From contig PCBK01000039.1 in assembly GCA_002731275.1 (NCBI GenBank), positions 1 to 35,336 on the forward strand: a DNA stretch of 35,336 nt, read 5' to 3'. Under the pieces are notes generated by a model. That model searched no databases and was not told the origin of the DNA. It saw nothing but the letters and a program-made list of their open reading frames with translations. The translations under genes and the position numbers were made by a program. This DNA comes from Deltaproteobacteria bacterium. Its GTDB lineage: Bacteria; Myxococcota_C; UBA6777. This document shows positions 33,956 through 35,336 of the stretch, in pieces. Every line of letters begins with the position of its first letter. Position 1 is the first letter of the stretch.

Positions 33956-34657
33956 ATGAAATCAGCGATTCGTTTTTTATTGTGTTTTTCGATATGTTCG
34001 GCATGTATTTTCGTTTCGTGTGTGTACGATGTAGATCTGACCAAAGGTCGCTACGCCTGTACAACAGCGGCAGATTGCCCCACTGACTACACCTGCGTCA
34101 ACCAACTCTGTGTTGCACCAGGGACGCAACCTTGCGATGGAGGTAGCTGTACAGACAACACACCCGACACCAGCACGAGTTGCAATACACACACTGATTG
34201 TCAGGCCACACAGACCTGCCGCCCGCCACTCAATGGTGCGACCAACGGTGCCTGTGTCCCCCGCTGTAACCCTGTCACACAAGTCGGCTGTGAAGCCGAT
34301 GAGGTCTGTGTCGTTTGGTATGGTAGAGGCTACTGCACCGCCAAAAGAGGCGCAAAACGTGAAGGCAACCTCTGCACACAAGAGCTCGATTGTGAACTTC
34401 ACTTGTACTGTCGCCCCGTCAAAGGCTACCCCAATATCCGCCGCTGCGCTGGGATGTGTGCCCTCAACGTAGGTTGCAGCAAGGAAGGCCAAAGCTGTCT
34501 GCCTCTCCGCCCTGAAGATGATCCCATTGGCTACTGTGAGCCTGTCCCAACCAAGGTAGGCGAAGACCAAATTTGTAGCGGCGACATTATCTGTGAAGAT
34601 GGCTTACTCTGCACACGTAGAGAAGGCGACACGACCCCCAAGTGCTACAAAAACTGA
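33956..34657 (+). CDS. Cys-rich lipoprotein
   Basis: The 233-residue product has a lipoprotein signal ending FVSC (Cys22). The mature part has about 26 cysteines in blocks such as CTTAADCPTDYTCVNQLC, CNTHTDCQATQTC and CEADEVC, the spacing of small disulphide-rich Dickkopf/EGF-like repeats seen in many myxobacterial-type lipoproteins. Function is unknown; it is probably on the cell surface or outer membrane. The ATG at 33956 follows AAGGCGG; a TTG one codon earlier is possible. The gene ends 36 bases before the second repeat array and is read in the same sense as that array. Confidence 0.78.
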   Translation: MKSAIRFLLCFSICSACIFVSCVYDVDLTKGRYACTTAADCPTDYTCVNQLCVAPGTQPCDGGSCTDNTPDTSTSCNTHTDCQATQTCRPPLNGATNGACVPRCNPVTQVGCEADEVCVVWYGRGYCTAKRGAKREGNLCTQELDCELHLYCRPVKGYPNIRRCAGMCALNVGCSKEGQSCLPLRPEDDPIGYCEPVPTKVGEDQICSGDIICEDGLLCTRREGDTTPKCYKN

Positions 34658-34692
34658 TCCTCACATAATCCTCCACACCAAGCAATTGACTC

Positions 34693-35336
34693 TGCTCCAG
34701 GGGCAATTGCACTTGTGTCTCCGCAAACTCCCCTGACCATCCCGTATTCTCCACTTCCTCTCCGACCTTCGGAGAAGGCAAGGGGGAGGCTTTATACCGT
34801 ATACACGGGGGAAACTAGATTTCTGATCCAGGGGCAGTTGCACTTGTGTCTTCGCAAAATGCACCCGAATGTACGACACAATCCCTCATGACAATACAGA
34901 TACTGCAAGCAGTATCCTCTCAACGCTCGATTGCTCGGACAACATATGCGGTTGTCATTTGCTTCATTCACTTTGCAACCACCCCTTCTACAAACCTCTC
35001 CATCCCCCTGAGCCTTCGGCTCTTCCCCCTTCCTCTCCATCCTCCGGAAGAGGAAGGGGGAGGCTTATACCGTATACACGGGGGAAACTAGATTTCTGAT
35101 CCAGGGGCAGTTGCACTTGTGTCTTCGCAAAGTGCATCCGAATACACGGCATGATCCCTCATGATCATACGTATGTCGCAAGCGACATCCTCTTAACGCT
35201 CGATTGCTCGGACAGCATATGCGGTTGTCATTTGCTTCATGCACTTTGCAACGACCCCTTCCACAAACCTCTCCATCCCCCTGAGCCTTCGGCTCTTCCC
35301 CCTTCCTCTCCGACCTTCGGAGAAGGCAAGGGGGAT
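34693..35336 (+). repeat. Array of hairpin repeats (3' array), inverted relative to the 5' array
   Basis: Three copies: a half-length one (34693-34823), a full one (34824-35096, period 273) and one cut by the window end (35097-35336). Each starts TGATCC/TGCTCC followed by AGGGGC and TTGCACTTGTGTCT..CGCAAA, the reverse complement of the core of the 5' array. Hairpins match the 5' set: GAGCC/GGCTC (35010-35014 with 35018-35022), a long purine/pyrimidine stem (35025-35036 with 35049-35060), and a CAAG-loop hairpin whose stem differs between copies (34899-34905 with 34910-34916; 35173-35178 with 35183-35188). Open frames inside have no ribosome-binding sites. It may be a structured 3' UTR or non-coding repeat; the family is unknown to me. 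Confidence 0.9.

Noticed and set aside
34693-35336. Repeats as a CRISPR array
   Set aside because: Units are ~260-273 bases with no short repeat/unique spacer pattern and no cas genes.

Overview
The window reads as ordinary bacterial chromosome of roughly 50% G+C from a deltaproteobacterial lineage, most likely Myxococcota or a relative. This is inferred from gene content: Ser/Thr protein kinases, Cys-rich lipoproteins with MopE-like metal-binding motifs, a secreted tricorn-type protease, multihaem cytochromes and a roadblock-like protein. No rRNA, tRNA, CRISPR array, transposase or phage gene was seen.

Layout. Positions 1-743 hold three tandem copies of a ~260-base repeat with several hairpins. 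The same family returns in opposite orientation at 34693-35336, so two inverted arrays bracket the window. Inside the first array's edge lie, on the minus strand, a DUF2147 exported protein, an RNase H with a viroplasmin-type N-terminal domain, an unknown membrane protein and a 1087-residue tricorn-like protease. argH (plus) and a roadblock-like gene follow, then a lipoprotein with 17 Cys-rich 44-residue repeats and a HtrA-type protease with a predicted outer-membrane barrel tail. The minus-strand argR-argC-argD-argB operon (17159-13478) has a recognisable promoter and ARG box. Next come two Ser/Thr kinases, an acyl-CoA dehydrogenase, a small membrane protein, a DUF523/DUF1722 protein and an NAD-dependent epimerase-like protein.

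Positions 24066-28215 form a plus-strand redox cluster: a dihaem cytochrome lipoprotein, an 852-residue fusion (two cyclic-nucleotide-binding domains, a BFD-like [2Fe-2S] domain, a ferredoxin-reductase-like flavoprotein domain and a His-containing membrane domain) and a membrane-anchored pentahaem cytochrome c. Together they suggest a nucleotide-gated route from cytoplasmic NAD(P)H to periplasmic haems. I regard this as the best candidate for an undescribed system. After it lie a leucine-rich-repeat gene apparently split by a one-base frameshift, a SppA-type peptidase, a CPBP-family membrane protein and a Cys-rich lipoprotein that runs into the second repeat array.

How the genes work together. 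The arg genes cover N-acetylglutamate to N-acetylornithine (argB, argC, argD) and the last step to arginine (argH), under ArgR; argA/argJ, argF and argG are not here. Many of the remaining products are exported or envelope proteins, several with Lys-rich low-complexity segments, which suggests a shared envelope style rather than one pathway.
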